This document shows positions 56,298-64,000 of a stretch of DNA of 64,000 bases, piece after piece. Under the pieces are notes generated by a model. That model was given only the letters and a program-made list of their open reading frames with translations, was not told the DNA's origin and did no database searches. Positions within the stretch are counted from its first letter, which is position 1; each line of letters begins with the position of its first letter. A program made the translations under genes and the position numbers. Origin of the DNA: Pseudoflavitalea sp. G-6-1-2 (GTDB taxonomy: Bacteria > Bacteroidota > Bacteroidia > Chitinophagales > Chitinophagaceae); assembly GCF_012927185.1 (NCBI RefSeq), contig NZ_JABBGB010000002.1:1550001-1614000 (forward strand). Direction: 5' to 3'.

Positions 56298-57224
56298 ATG
56301 AGTACCTTATTAAAAGTAGAAAACCTCTCCCACCGCTATTCCAGTGCCTGGGCTATCAGGGATATCAATATCGACATCAGTGAGAATGGTGTAGTGGGTT
56401 TGCTTGGCTCCAACGGAGCCGGCAAATCCACTACCATGAATATCATTTGTGGTGTGCTGAATCAAACCGAAGGGGAAGTTATCATCAACGGCATCAGCAA
56501 AAGCAAAGACCCCAGAGGTGTAAAAAAGCAACTTGGATTTCTGCCTCAGACACCTCCGCTGTATGGCGATTTCACTGTAAAGGAATATCTCACTTATGCT
56601 GCAGCATTACGCTTTATCGGGAGAGCGGATATCAACAAAGCAGTGAATGAAGCCATGGAGCGCTGTTCCATTACGCATTTCAGTTCCCGGCTTATCAGGA
56701 ACCTTTCGGGAGGATACAAACAACGCGTGGGCATTGCGCAGGCCATCATCCATAAACCCGCCATGGTGGTGCTGGACGAGCCCACCAATGGGCTGGACCC
56801 CAATCAGGTGATCGAGGCCAGGAACCTCATCAGGGATATAGCCCAAGACCACCTCGTTTTATTATCGTCGCATGTGCTCTCTGAAGTAAATCTGCTTTGC
56901 CGCGAGATCATCATGATCGAAGGAGGCAGGATCGTATTCGCAGATTCGATGGAAGCCTTCAACAACTATACCCAGCCACAGACCATTCTGGTGAAGATGG
57001 AATTTCTGCCTGCTGCCACAGAATTGATGAAGATCCCATCCATCACAAGAGTAGAACCCCTTACCCCTGACAGCTGCCGGATGTATTTTTCCGGCAGCTC
57101 TAAGATCACACAGCAGATCGTTGCTGCCAGCATAGAAAACAACTGGGGCCTTTTGGAGATCAGCCTGGAGAAGTCGTTGCCCGACGATGTTTTCAAAAAA
57201 TTGTCTCACCACGCTCAACTGTAA
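56298..57224 (+). CDS. GldA-like ABC transporter ATPase
   Basis: 308 residues. Walker A LLGSNGAGKST, Q-loop FLPQTPPLY, signature NLSGGYKQRVGIAQA, Walker B MVVLDEPTNGLDP and switch His in LLSSHVLSEV are all intact. A C-terminal extension (about 215-308) matches the GldA/CcmA-type regulatory tail. It should energise the fused GldF-GldG partner encoded 6 bp downstream. In gliding Bacteroidota, GldA with GldF and GldG forms a membrane ABC complex; here it is linked to a SusCD operon instead. Confidence 0.9.
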   Translation: MSTLLKVENLSHRYSSAWAIRDINIDISENGVVGLLGSNGAGKSTTMNIICGVLNQTEGEVIINGISKSKDPRGVKKQLGFLPQTPPLYGDFTVKEYLTYAAALRFIGRADINKAVNEAMERCSITHFSSRLIRNLSGGYKQRVGIAQAIIHKPAMVVLDEPTNGLDPNQVIEARNLIRDIAQDHLVLLSSHVLSEVNLLCREIIMIEGGRIVFADSMEAFNNYTQPQTILVKMEFLPAATELMKIPSITRVEPLTPDSCRMYFSGSSKITQQIVAASIENNWGLLEISLEKSLPDDVFKKLSHHAQL

Positions 57225-57230
57225 AAACCA

Positions 57231-59546
57231 ATGTATACCATATTCAAAGTGGCGCAGGCAGAACTGCGCAATATGTTCTATTCCCCTATCGCATGGTTGC
57301 TCACTGTAGTGTTCTTTGTGTTATGCGCCTGGCAGTTTGTAGTACCCATCGAAGAGTACACCCGTATGCAGCAGGTAATGCAGGAGTCTGATCCCGACTG
57401 GCTGGGATTCACTGCCGGCCTGAGCTGGGAGATATTCGCCAAAAGTTATGGCCAGATGATCGATAAGTTATACCTCTTTATCCCGTTGCTCACCATGGGC
57501 ATCATCAACAGGGAAATACAAAGCGGTTCCATCAAACTATTGTACTCCAGCCCCATTCGTACGCGCGATATTGTTTTCGGCAAATACCTGGCACTCGTTG
57601 CATTCAATCTGGTACTGATCACCTGTGTGGCATTGTTTCTGCTAACCGGATATTTCTCCATTGCACATGCAGAATACAAATGGTTTCTCTCTGCATTGCT
57701 GGCCATCTTTTTATTAGCATGCACTTATTCGGCCATCGGCCTTTTTATTTCATCGGTAACAGCTTATCAGATAGTGGCGGGCATCATCACATTCGTTGTA
57801 TTCTTTGCGCTGTATGCCATTCAGGACCTCTGGCAGCAGTATGATTTTGTAAGGGATCTTACCTGGTTCCTTTCCATATCGGGCCGAACCAATCAGATGG
57901 TAGCCGGCCTCATTACCACCCGTGAGATTTGCTATTTCCTCATTATCATCTGCCTGTTCATTGGCTTCACTCTCATTAAACTGAAGAGCACACAGGAATC
58001 GAAGCACTGGCGGGTTTCCACGATCCGCTACCTGACTGTTTTCGTTGCTGCCCTGGCAATCGGATACTGCACTTCGAGACCTGGCTATATCGGCTACGCA
58101 GATGTTACCGTACGTCAGCTGAACACGCTGCATTCCGCCACACAGGCGGTGTTGAAGGAGCTCGACGGCTCCCCTTTGAAAGTTACCCTGTACGATAACC
58201 TGTTAGGCAAGAACATGATGGCCGGTCTTCCCGAACACCGTAACAAATACATCCGCGATTTCTGGGAACGCGTTACCCGCTTTTATCCCAACATCGAATT
58301 CGCTTACGAATATTACTACGATGCAATGGATGGAGACAGTCTTTACATCAAACATTTCAGGGTAAAGAATCTTCACGAAGCAGCTGACAAGTATGCAGAA
58401 TTCACCGGCGTTAACCGCGCGCTCTTTCAGTCGCCGGAAGAGATGAGAAAAAAGATCGATCTCAAATCAGAAGACTATGGCCTTGTGATGCAGCTCGAAT
58501 ACAAACAAAAGAAAACATTCCTCAGAACCTACAACGACATTGAGATATGGCCGCACGAGAATCATTTGTCGGGCGCCATCAGACGACTGACGCGGGATTC
58601 CGTTCCTGAACTGGTTTTTACTACCGGGCATTTTGAAAGGAGTCCGTTCAGAAGAGGAGAACGCGAGTACTCCAATCATACCTCCTCCAAAGATTCAAGA
58701 GGAAGCCTTTTCAACAAAGGAGTGAATATCGATACGGTGAATTTGCAGACCAACGATATCCCATCCAAAACCAGCATACTCGTAGTGGCAGATCCGAGAG
58801 CAGCTTTAGACAGCGTCGAACGCAACAAGATACTTCATTGGCTGGATCAGGGAGGAGATGCCATTCTGTATGCAGAGCCTGGCAAGCAGGAAATAATGCA
58901 GCCCTTACTGGAAAGGATCGGCGTTACGGCAGATAAGGGAACCATCGTAACCCTCAACAAACATGAGATGCCAGATTTCTTCCAGGGCCGCATCACAGAT
59001 ACCGGCGCAAACCTAGGCAACGAACTGCCGCTGTACGTCTACCGTATGCTGCATACCCCGCCAATGAATGTTTTCCATAAAGGCGCAGTTAACCTGAGTT
59101 ACAGCAGCACCGGAGGTTTCAAAATCCAACCTATTCTCGATGCGGCAGCAAAGGAAGACAGATGGATAGAGAACGGGCATCTGGTTGCAGATTCTGCAGC
59201 GCCGGTTTTTGCGCCGCAGGAAGGAGACATCAAAAAAGAGAGGTATATCACGGGAATAAAAATGAGCCGAATGATCAACGGGAAAGAGCAACGGATCATT
59301 GTTACGGGAGATGCAGACTTCATGTCTAACGGAAGATCGATGGGCGAGAAATTATTCAATGCCGGTTACAGCTGGATAATGAACAACGAATATCCCGTAT
59401 ATCATCTTTCAGCATTTCCGGAAGACAAGTTCATGAGAATCGGAAAAACAGGAGGAAAAATACTGAAGCCTGTTTTCGTCTACATCCTCCCATCCCTCAT
59501 TTTATTGACCGGCATTATTCTGCTGATCCGCAGAAAGCGCAAATAA
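57231..59546 (+). CDS. GldF-GldG fusion (ABC-2 permease with Gldg domain)
   Basis: 771 residues, about the sum of separate GldF and GldG. The N-terminal 250 residues form an ABC-2 permease with six membrane segments (about 20-40, 78-95, 118-140, 150-172, 178-196, 231-250). A further segment at about 264-280 leads into the GldG-like periplasmic domain (about 285-740), with QAVLKELDGSPLKVTLYDNLL, LVFTTGHFERSP, SILVVADPRAALDSVERNKI and IIVTGDADFMSNGRSMGEK. A final membrane anchor is near 748-765 before RRKRK. It forms the inner-membrane part of the complex with the GldA-like ATPase. The first MutS-like gene starts 11 bp later. Confidence 0.9.
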   Translation: MYTIFKVAQAELRNMFYSPIAWLLTVVFFVLCAWQFVVPIEEYTRMQQVMQESDPDWLGFTAGLSWEIFAKSYGQMIDKLYLFIPLLTMGIINREIQSGSIKLLYSSPIRTRDIVFGKYLALVAFNLVLITCVALFLLTGYFSIAHAEYKWFLSALLAIFLLACTYSAIGLFISSVTAYQIVAGIITFVVFFALYAIQDLWQQYDFVRDLTWFLSISGRTNQMVAGLITTREICYFLIIICLFIGFTLIKLKSTQESKHWRVSTIRYLTVFVAALAIGYCTSRPGYIGYADVTVRQLNTLHSATQAVLKELDGSPLKVTLYDNLLGKNMMAGLPEHRNKYIRDFWERVTRFYPNIEFAYEYYYDAMDGDSLYIKHFRVKNLHEAADKYAEFTGVNRALFQSPEEMRKKIDLKSEDYGLVMQLEYKQKKTFLRTYNDIEIWPHENHLSGAIRRLTRDSVPELVFTTGHFERSPFRRGEREYSNHTSSKDSRGSLFNKGVNIDTVNLQTNDIPSKTSILVVADPRAALDSVERNKILHWLDQGGDAILYAEPGKQEIMQPLLERIGVTADKGTIVTLNKHEMPDFFQGRITDTGANLGNELPLYVYRMLHTPPMNVFHKGAVNLSYSSTGGFKIQPILDAAAKEDRWIENGHLVADSAAPVFAPQEGDIKKERYITGIKMSRMINGKEQRIIVTGDADFMSNGRSMGEKLFNAGYSWIMNNEYPVYHLSAFPEDKFMRIGKTGGKILKPVFVYILPSLILLTGIILLIRRKRK

Positions 59547-59557
59547 AAACATGACTC

Positions 59558-60844
59558 ATGTTATTGCAAACTGATGAACAAACTATCGAAGACCTCCGGT
59601 TATTTTCCAAACGCGATCAACCGGGCATCTACGAGATCTACAACAATACCTGCACCCGTGGCGGCGAATCGCTGCTGCAGCAAATGTTCAGGCATCCATT
59701 GTCCGATGCAGAAGCTATCACACAAAGAATTTCCATCATAGCTGCCTTTGCCCGCCTCGCCATACCATTTCCCTTCGATGCCGGCACGCTCGATATTGCA
59801 GAAAAATACCTGTCGGATGCTGAAGATAACGCCTCACAGAAATCTGTGATGGGCGATAAGGAGATCAGCAATGGCGTGGCGGCAGTGATAACGCTTTTAC
59901 AGCAGGTAAAACATTTTGCCATCGATGGCGATCTGAAACAGATTGCAGGTCTTGAAAAGGAAAGAAGCCGCCTGCTTTCCATTCTCGGAACAGCGGCTAT
60001 GCTGCCGGTGTTCAACGAGCAGGCGAAAGCCCGGTTGTCGTATGCAGCGGTAACGGCATACGACCTGCTGTTCCGGCAGAAGGAAAAACAAACACTGAGA
60101 GAAGTGCTTCATTTCATTTATCAGCTGGATGCCTGCATTTCGGTGGCACAGGTTGCTGTGAAAAGAAAATTCATATTCCCCCTTGTGCATGCAAAAGGAA
60201 CTAATCTGCTGAAGATCGAAGGGGTGTATCATCCAGCACTGAAAGATCCTGTGGTTAACAGTCTCACTTTGAACAGCAGTAAGACCATCGTATTTCTCAC
60301 CGGAGCCAATATGGCCGGCAAAAGTACATTCCTCAGAAGCTTCAGTACGGCATTGTACATCGCGCACATGGGATTCCCCGTAGCTGCTTCGGCCATGGAA
60401 TTTTCCGTGATGGATGGCATTTACACCACCATCAATCTGCCTGATAATCTCGGCATTGGAGCCAGTCACTTTTACGCAGAGGTATTGCGACTGAAGAAGA
60501 TCGCCACCGAGTTAAGTCTTGGCAAGAATCTCTTTGTATTGTTCGATGAACTGTTCAGAGGCACCAACGTAAAGGATGCGGAAGAAGGTACAGTAGCTGT
60601 TACGCATGCATTTGCCGGCAAAACCAGCAGCATGTTCATCATCTCTTCACATATTGTGGAAGCAGCAGCAGCGCTCAGTCAAAAATCCAATATCGGATTT
60701 CACTATCTGCCAACTGTAATGAATGGTACACATCCGCAATACACGTACAAACTCGAAGAAGGCATCACCAGCGACCGGCATGGCATGCTCATCATTCGCA
60801 ACGAAGGCATACTCGAAACACTGAAACACGGAAAGAAAGAATAA
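59558..60844 (+). CDS. MutS-like ATPase 1 (no mismatch-recognition domain)
   Basis: 428 residues, about half of true MutS. The sequence resembles the MutS lever/core helices and then the domain V ATPase. Walker A LTGANMAGKSTFLR (about 248-260), Walker B LFVLFDELFRGTN (325-337) and switch His in IISSHIVE (361-367) are intact. The N-terminal mismatch-binding domain I with its Phe-x-Glu motif is absent, as is the Smr nuclease domain of MutS2. The dimer-interface style GIGASHFYAEV matches MutS-related proteins. It is cytosolic, probably a dimer, perhaps heterodimeric with the next gene 9 bp downstream. Confidence 0.9.
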   Translation: MLLQTDEQTIEDLRLFSKRDQPGIYEIYNNTCTRGGESLLQQMFRHPLSDAEAITQRISIIAAFARLAIPFPFDAGTLDIAEKYLSDAEDNASQKSVMGDKEISNGVAAVITLLQQVKHFAIDGDLKQIAGLEKERSRLLSILGTAAMLPVFNEQAKARLSYAAVTAYDLLFRQKEKQTLREVLHFIYQLDACISVAQVAVKRKFIFPLVHAKGTNLLKIEGVYHPALKDPVVNSLTLNSSKTIVFLTGANMAGKSTFLRSFSTALYIAHMGFPVAASAMEFSVMDGIYTTINLPDNLGIGASHFYAEVLRLKKIATELSLGKNLFVLFDELFRGTNVKDAEEGTVAVTHAFAGKTSSMFIISSHIVEAAAALSQKSNIGFHYLPTVMNGTHPQYTYKLEEGITSDRHGMLIIRNEGILETLKHGKKE

Positions 60845-60853
60845 AATAACAAT

Positions 60854-62170
60854 ATGAATTTTGCAATCGATAAACAGTCGCAGGACGAACTGAATCTGAC
60901 CGGGAAATTCAGACAGGGTTCTGTGTTCCATCTTTTCAATACTGTCAAAACCCGTGGTGGTGAACAGCTGCTCGATGAGATGTTCGGCACTCCGTTGACA
61001 AACGAACATATCATCAATGACCGCACAGCCATATTCCGCTACTTTCAGCAGCATTCCCTGAATTTTCCTTTCGATGCAAAGCAGGTAACGCATATGCGCG
61101 AGTATATCGAAGCAGGGAGTGCAGGCACTTTACCGGCAACATGGCTCAATGTTATGATGAAGAAAACCCTGTCCTCCATCACGCGCGATGAGCGATACAA
61201 AGCGATGATACAGGGCTTGCAGGCCACTATCGTTACACTGCAGAAATGTTTTGCTTTTGCGGCTGATCTCAAAACCATCCGGGGACCATTTGATGCAAGA
61301 ATAGAATCCATCCGGGAAATACTGCATTCGCCAGAGCTGCAACCGCTGCTTGAAACAGACATTTATCAGTCCATTTCAATCGCCACTATCGCCAGATACG
61401 ATCATCTGCTGCACAACCGCGCAAGCGAAGCTATCCTGGACATTCTCCGTTTCATTGCAGAAACGGATGTGTACATCGCCGTTGCCAATGTGGCAACAGA
61501 AAAAGGTTTTGGCTGGGCCCGGGCATTGCCCCGCTCTGCGAATATGCTGAAAGCAGCAGCACTTAAACATCCGTGCATCAGCAATGCGACAGGCAACAAC
61601 ATTGAAATGAAATCCGGCAGCAATATGATGTTCCTCACGGGCGCAAACATGGCGGGAAAATCTACCTGGATGAAATCAATCGGCATTGCGCTGTATCTCG
61701 CACATGCGGGGTTTCCGGTAGCTGCGGATGAAATGGAATTCTCCGTCAGAGACGGCATCTGTTCCAGCATCAACGTTGCGGACAATATTCAACTTGGGTA
61801 CAGTCATTTCTATGCAGAAGTGGTGCGTGTAAAGAATGCTGCCGAAGCAACTGCCACCGGGAAACACCTGCTGCTCATGTTCGACGAGCTCTTCAAAGGC
61901 ACTAACGTGAAAGACGCATTCGATGGAACACTGGCCGTTGCTGAAGCATTTGCAGAATATAAGAACTGCCTCTTCATTGTATCCACCCATATCATTGAAG
62001 TGGGAGAATCGCTGAAGCAACTGAGCAATATACAGTTCACCTTTATGCCAACGATCATGAAAGGCAAAACACCTCAATACACCTATCAATTGCAAAAAGG
62101 AATTACGGAAGACAGACAGGGAATGATCATCATTCGGAACGAAGGCATTCTCGATCTCATCAACGCCTGA
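60854..62170 (+). CDS. MutS-like ATPase 2 (paralogue of the preceding gene)
   Basis: 438 residues with the same plan as the upstream paralogue: N-terminal FNTVKTRGGEQLLDEMF matches YNNTCTRGGESLLQQMF in the first copy. The ATPase has Walker A LTGANMAGKSTWMK (about 261-274), Walker B LLLMFDELFKGTN (339-351) and His in IVSTHIIE. It also lacks domain I and any nuclease motif. Sequence identity between the copies is concentrated in the ATPase, which suggests an old duplication kept as two distinct subunits, like MutSalpha-type heterodimers. The operon ends at the hairpin at 62198. Confidence 0.9.
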   Translation: MNFAIDKQSQDELNLTGKFRQGSVFHLFNTVKTRGGEQLLDEMFGTPLTNEHIINDRTAIFRYFQQHSLNFPFDAKQVTHMREYIEAGSAGTLPATWLNVMMKKTLSSITRDERYKAMIQGLQATIVTLQKCFAFAADLKTIRGPFDARIESIREILHSPELQPLLETDIYQSISIATIARYDHLLHNRASEAILDILRFIAETDVYIAVANVATEKGFGWARALPRSANMLKAAALKHPCISNATGNNIEMKSGSNMMFLTGANMAGKSTWMKSIGIALYLAHAGFPVAADEMEFSVRDGICSSINVADNIQLGYSHFYAEVVRVKNAAEATATGKHLLLMFDELFKGTNVKDAFDGTLAVAEAFAEYKNCLFIVSTHIIEVGESLKQLSNIQFTFMPTIMKGKTPQYTYQLQKGITEDRQGMIIIRNEGILDLINA

Positions 62171-62197
62171 TCCGAAGTACAGAGAATGATAAAAAAC

Positions 62198-62238
62198 AAA
62201 CAGCCGCTTCCTTTTCCGGAAGCGGCTGTTTTGTTTTT
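62198..62238. terminator. strong bidirectional terminator closing the Gld/MutS operon
   Basis: AACAGCCGCTTCC (62199-62211) pairs with GGAAGCGGCTGTT (62218-62230) over 6 nt, with A-rich 5' and T-rich 3' flanks. It serves the rightward operon and the leftward T9SS gene. Confidence 0.85.
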
Positions 62239-62250
62239 ATCTGTGGCTAT

Positions 62251-64000
62251 CTATTCCTTCACCAGTTTAGCTGGCTGCATGGTTCCATCCTGTGCAATTA
62301 CCTGAAGAATGTAAACACCTTTAGGTAGATTAATCAATGGAATCTGAACAGCAGAAACAGCTTTCTGATAGATGTCTTTGCTGAATAGCAGGCTTCCTGT
62401 AAGTGAAAGCAATCTTACTGCTTTCACAGGTTTGCTGCTGCTCACATACACATAGCTCGCTACGGGGTTCGGATACACTTTCATCGCAGACTGCTGGCTA
62501 TTGCATTTCACTTCTGCCATCACTATTGTGCTGTATGTATAACGGCCATCGATATCAACCTGTTTCAGTCTGTATGCCCAACGTCCGTTACCGGGTTCTG
62601 CATCCTGGAAAGAATAGTTTGTTCGATTGTACTCGTACCATACTTTTTTAGCTGCAACCCAGTTGCCGCCTGCGATGCTTCTTTCTACTACAAAATGTGA
62701 GAAGTTGGAAGCAGACTCTACTTTCCAGTTAACAGTTACACCACAATTCTTAGCAGTGGCAGTGAAGCTGCTGAGTGTTACAGGAAGTATGTTGATGCTT
62801 TGTACACGCAGTCGCGCCTGTGTGCTGGACGTACATCCGTTTGCATCTGTTACGGAGAATGTATAGGTTGTAGTTCCTTCTTTGGCTTCCGTTGGAACAG
62901 GATTGCTGATATATTGATTGCTCACTTTATTGCCGGGCGTCCATGTATACGTGTATGTTCCGGCAGCAGGATTGATCTGCGGATTGAATGCCTGTGCAGG
63001 AACTCCCACACTGGTTACTACATCGGGCACTGTAACGGTTGGTGCGGGTGTAGCGTTTACGCCGATCACTGCACTGGTGCTAACCATACATCCTGTAACA
63101 TCTATTCCTGTAAGTGTGTACGTTGTATTGCCGGTTACATTGCTCACAGTAGTAATTGAAGCAGCTGGATCAGCAAGGCCTGTTGTAGGCAGCCAGCTGT
63201 AGGTAACTCCCGTAATAGCAGGTACTCCGATTGTAGTACTTGCATTCTGGCAAATGGTCTGTGTTGGAATGGCCGGCATTGCAAAGCCTCTTACAGTAAT
63301 ATTTACAGTGGCACTGTTGGTACAACCTCCAATTGTTTCAGAACAGGTGAATGTGAAAGTTTTATTCAAATCCCCTGCTACTGGTGTAAATACCGGTGTG
63401 GCTGAAGAATAGTTGTCTATCGACGAAGCGGAAGTTAGTGCAGGTGTTACTGTCCAGCTGATAGCTCCTGCATTGGATGCATCTCCCAGCTGAATATTGC
63501 TGCCTAAACAAACCTGAGCCGGCGCATTGATTTTCGGAGCAACATTCGTTGGAGTGATCAGTACGGATGTGGTAGCCTTGCAACCTGCCGCATCTGTCAC
63601 AACAACATCAAAGCGTTCCGGTGCTGTTGGGTTGGATGCCAGTGTTGGATTCTGTACTGTAGCATTCACCATTCTTACCGAAGGACTCCACAGGTAGGTA
63701 TAAGGAGCAGTTCCTCCTGATGGAGTGGTATTGATAACATATGGTGCGGCTGAAGAACAAACAGTAGCATCGCTGGCAGTGATAGCCGGCCCGTTCACCG
63801 TTACTGTCACACTACCACTCTTGCTACAACTGGCCACATTATTCCCATCATAATAAGTGACCACTACTGTATACACCTGTGTGCTGGTGGGACTGGCAAT
63901 TGGCTGCGCCACTGTTGTGCTGCTCAGCCCCGTAGCTGGTGACCATGCATAAGTAGCATTGGCTACAGGAGCTCCACCGATCTCTATACCCGTACCACGG
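62251..64000 (-). CDS. T9SS-sorted Ig/PKD-like repeat protein (5' truncated)
   Basis: At least 583 residues; the frame stays open to the right edge, so the GTG at 63912 is not a true start. The visible part is a series of beta-sandwich repeats of about 80-90 residues with recurring forms such as TYAWSPATGL, YTYLWSPSV, SWLPTTGL and TYTWTPGN, each with paired cysteines, typical of SprB-like or PKD/Ig-like repeats in Bacteroidota surface proteins. The last part (SSFTATAKNCGVTVNWKVES, then FVVERS) is the fibronectin-like domain that often precedes the sorting signal, followed by a T9SS type A domain (MKVYPNPVASYVYVSS, LPKGVYILQVIA). It is a large cell-surface adhesin candidate. Confidence 0.85.
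   Translation of the reverse strand, partial: RGTGIEIGGAPVANATYAWSPATGLSSTTVAQPIASPTSTQVYTVVVTYYDGNNVASCSKSGSVTVTVNGPAITASDATVCSSAAPYVINTTPSGGTAPYTYLWSPSVRMVNATVQNPTLASNPTAPERFDVVVTDAAGCKATTSVLITPTNVAPKINAPAQVCLGSNIQLGDASNAGAISWTVTPALTSASSIDNYSSATPVFTPVAGDLNKTFTFTCSETIGGCTNSATVNITVRGFAMPAIPTQTICQNASTTIGVPAITGVTYSWLPTTGLADPAASITTVSNVTGNTTYTLTGIDVTGCMVSTSAVIGVNATPAPTVTVPDVVTSVGVPAQAFNPQINPAAGTYTYTWTPGNKVSNQYISNPVPTEAKEGTTTYTFSVTDANGCTSSTQARLRVQSINILPVTLSSFTATAKNCGVTVNWKVESASNFSHFVVERSIAGGNWVAAKKVWYEYNRTNYSFQDAEPGNGRWAYRLKQVDIDGRYTYSTIVMAEVKCNSQQSAMKVYPNPVASYVYVSSSKPVKAVRLLSLTGSLLFSKDIYQKAVSAVQIPLINLPKGVYILQVIAQDGTMQPAKLVKE

Noticed and set aside
55400-56299. 299-codon open frame on the minus strand
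   Set aside because: It is antisense to the operon's lipoprotein gene, which has a proper lipobox and operon spacing.
48463-62170. MutS-like operon as an anti-phage defence island
   Set aside because: No nuclease, restriction, toxin or recombinase genes are present, and regulation is of nutrient type. Defence cannot be supported from this sequence.
63910-63912. GTG as start of the right-edge T9SS protein
   Set aside because: The frame stays open upstream to the window edge with repeat-like sequence, so the gene is truncated rather than starting here.
1-64000. tRNA, rRNA, CRISPR arrays, insertion sequences, prophage genes
   Set aside because: None was seen on reading both strands; the short palindromes present are terminators or operator-like sites.

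Overview
The window looks like a chromosomal segment from a Chitinophagaceae-type member of the Bacteroidota (Chitinophaga, Pseudobacter or Niastella relatives). This follows from four SusC/SusD pairs, two ECF sigma/FecR cell-surface-signalling pairs, several secreted proteins with type IX secretion (T9SS) C-terminal sorting domains, many lipoproteins, a Gld-type ABC transporter and Bacteroidota-type promoter boxes (TAnnTTTG). No tRNA, rRNA, CRISPR array, transposase or phage gene was seen. Both edges cut a gene: a CvfB-like RNA-binding protein on the left and a T9SS-sorted repeat protein on the right.

Region 1 (1-15.7 kb). After the CvfB-like gene and a BCS1-like AAA ATPase lies a bidirectional polysaccharide-utilisation-type locus. 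Leftward runs a compact operon: SusC, SusD, an arylsulfotransferase-family lipoprotein and a TsdA-like dihaem cytochrome c. Rightward run a DUF6067/GH123-like glycosidase candidate and a DUF5107-TPR protein. The shared intergenic region carries three CAAACGTTTG-type palindromes typical of LacI-family operators, so the two arms are probably co-regulated by a repressor encoded elsewhere.

Region 2 (15.7-32.1 kb) is a set of mostly single genes: a class I terpene synthase, a hybrid histidine kinase convergent with it, an EndoH-like GH18 secreted enzyme, a divergent SDR/HxlR pair sharing a strong dyad, an esterase-like phytase-family lipoprotein, an unknown lipoprotein, a DUF1345 membrane protein, a large HYR/Ig-like T9SS protein, an EamA exporter, a TlpA-like thioredoxin and a voltage-gated K+ channel-like protein with a zinc ribbon.

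Region 3 (32.2-44 kb) is a cell-surface-signalling nutrient locus: ECF sigma factor, FecR anti-sigma factor, then two paralogous SusC-SusD pairs. Only the first SusC has the STN signalling domain. A 1212-residue M43 metalloprotease with three GEVED domains follows on the opposite strand.

Region 4 (48.4-62.2 kb) is the most unusual part. It is a nine-gene co-directional cluster: ECF sigma factor, FecR, STN-SusC, SusD, a small lipoprotein, a GldA-like ABC ATPase, a fused GldF-GldG membrane protein and two tandem MutS-like ATPases that lack the mismatch-recognition domain. From SusC onward the gaps are 6-34 bp, and a strong hairpin terminator closes the cluster. The layout suggests a surface-signal-controlled machine coupling outer-membrane uptake, an inner-membrane ABC complex and cytosolic MutS-type ATPases. 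Its function cannot be read from sequence alone.
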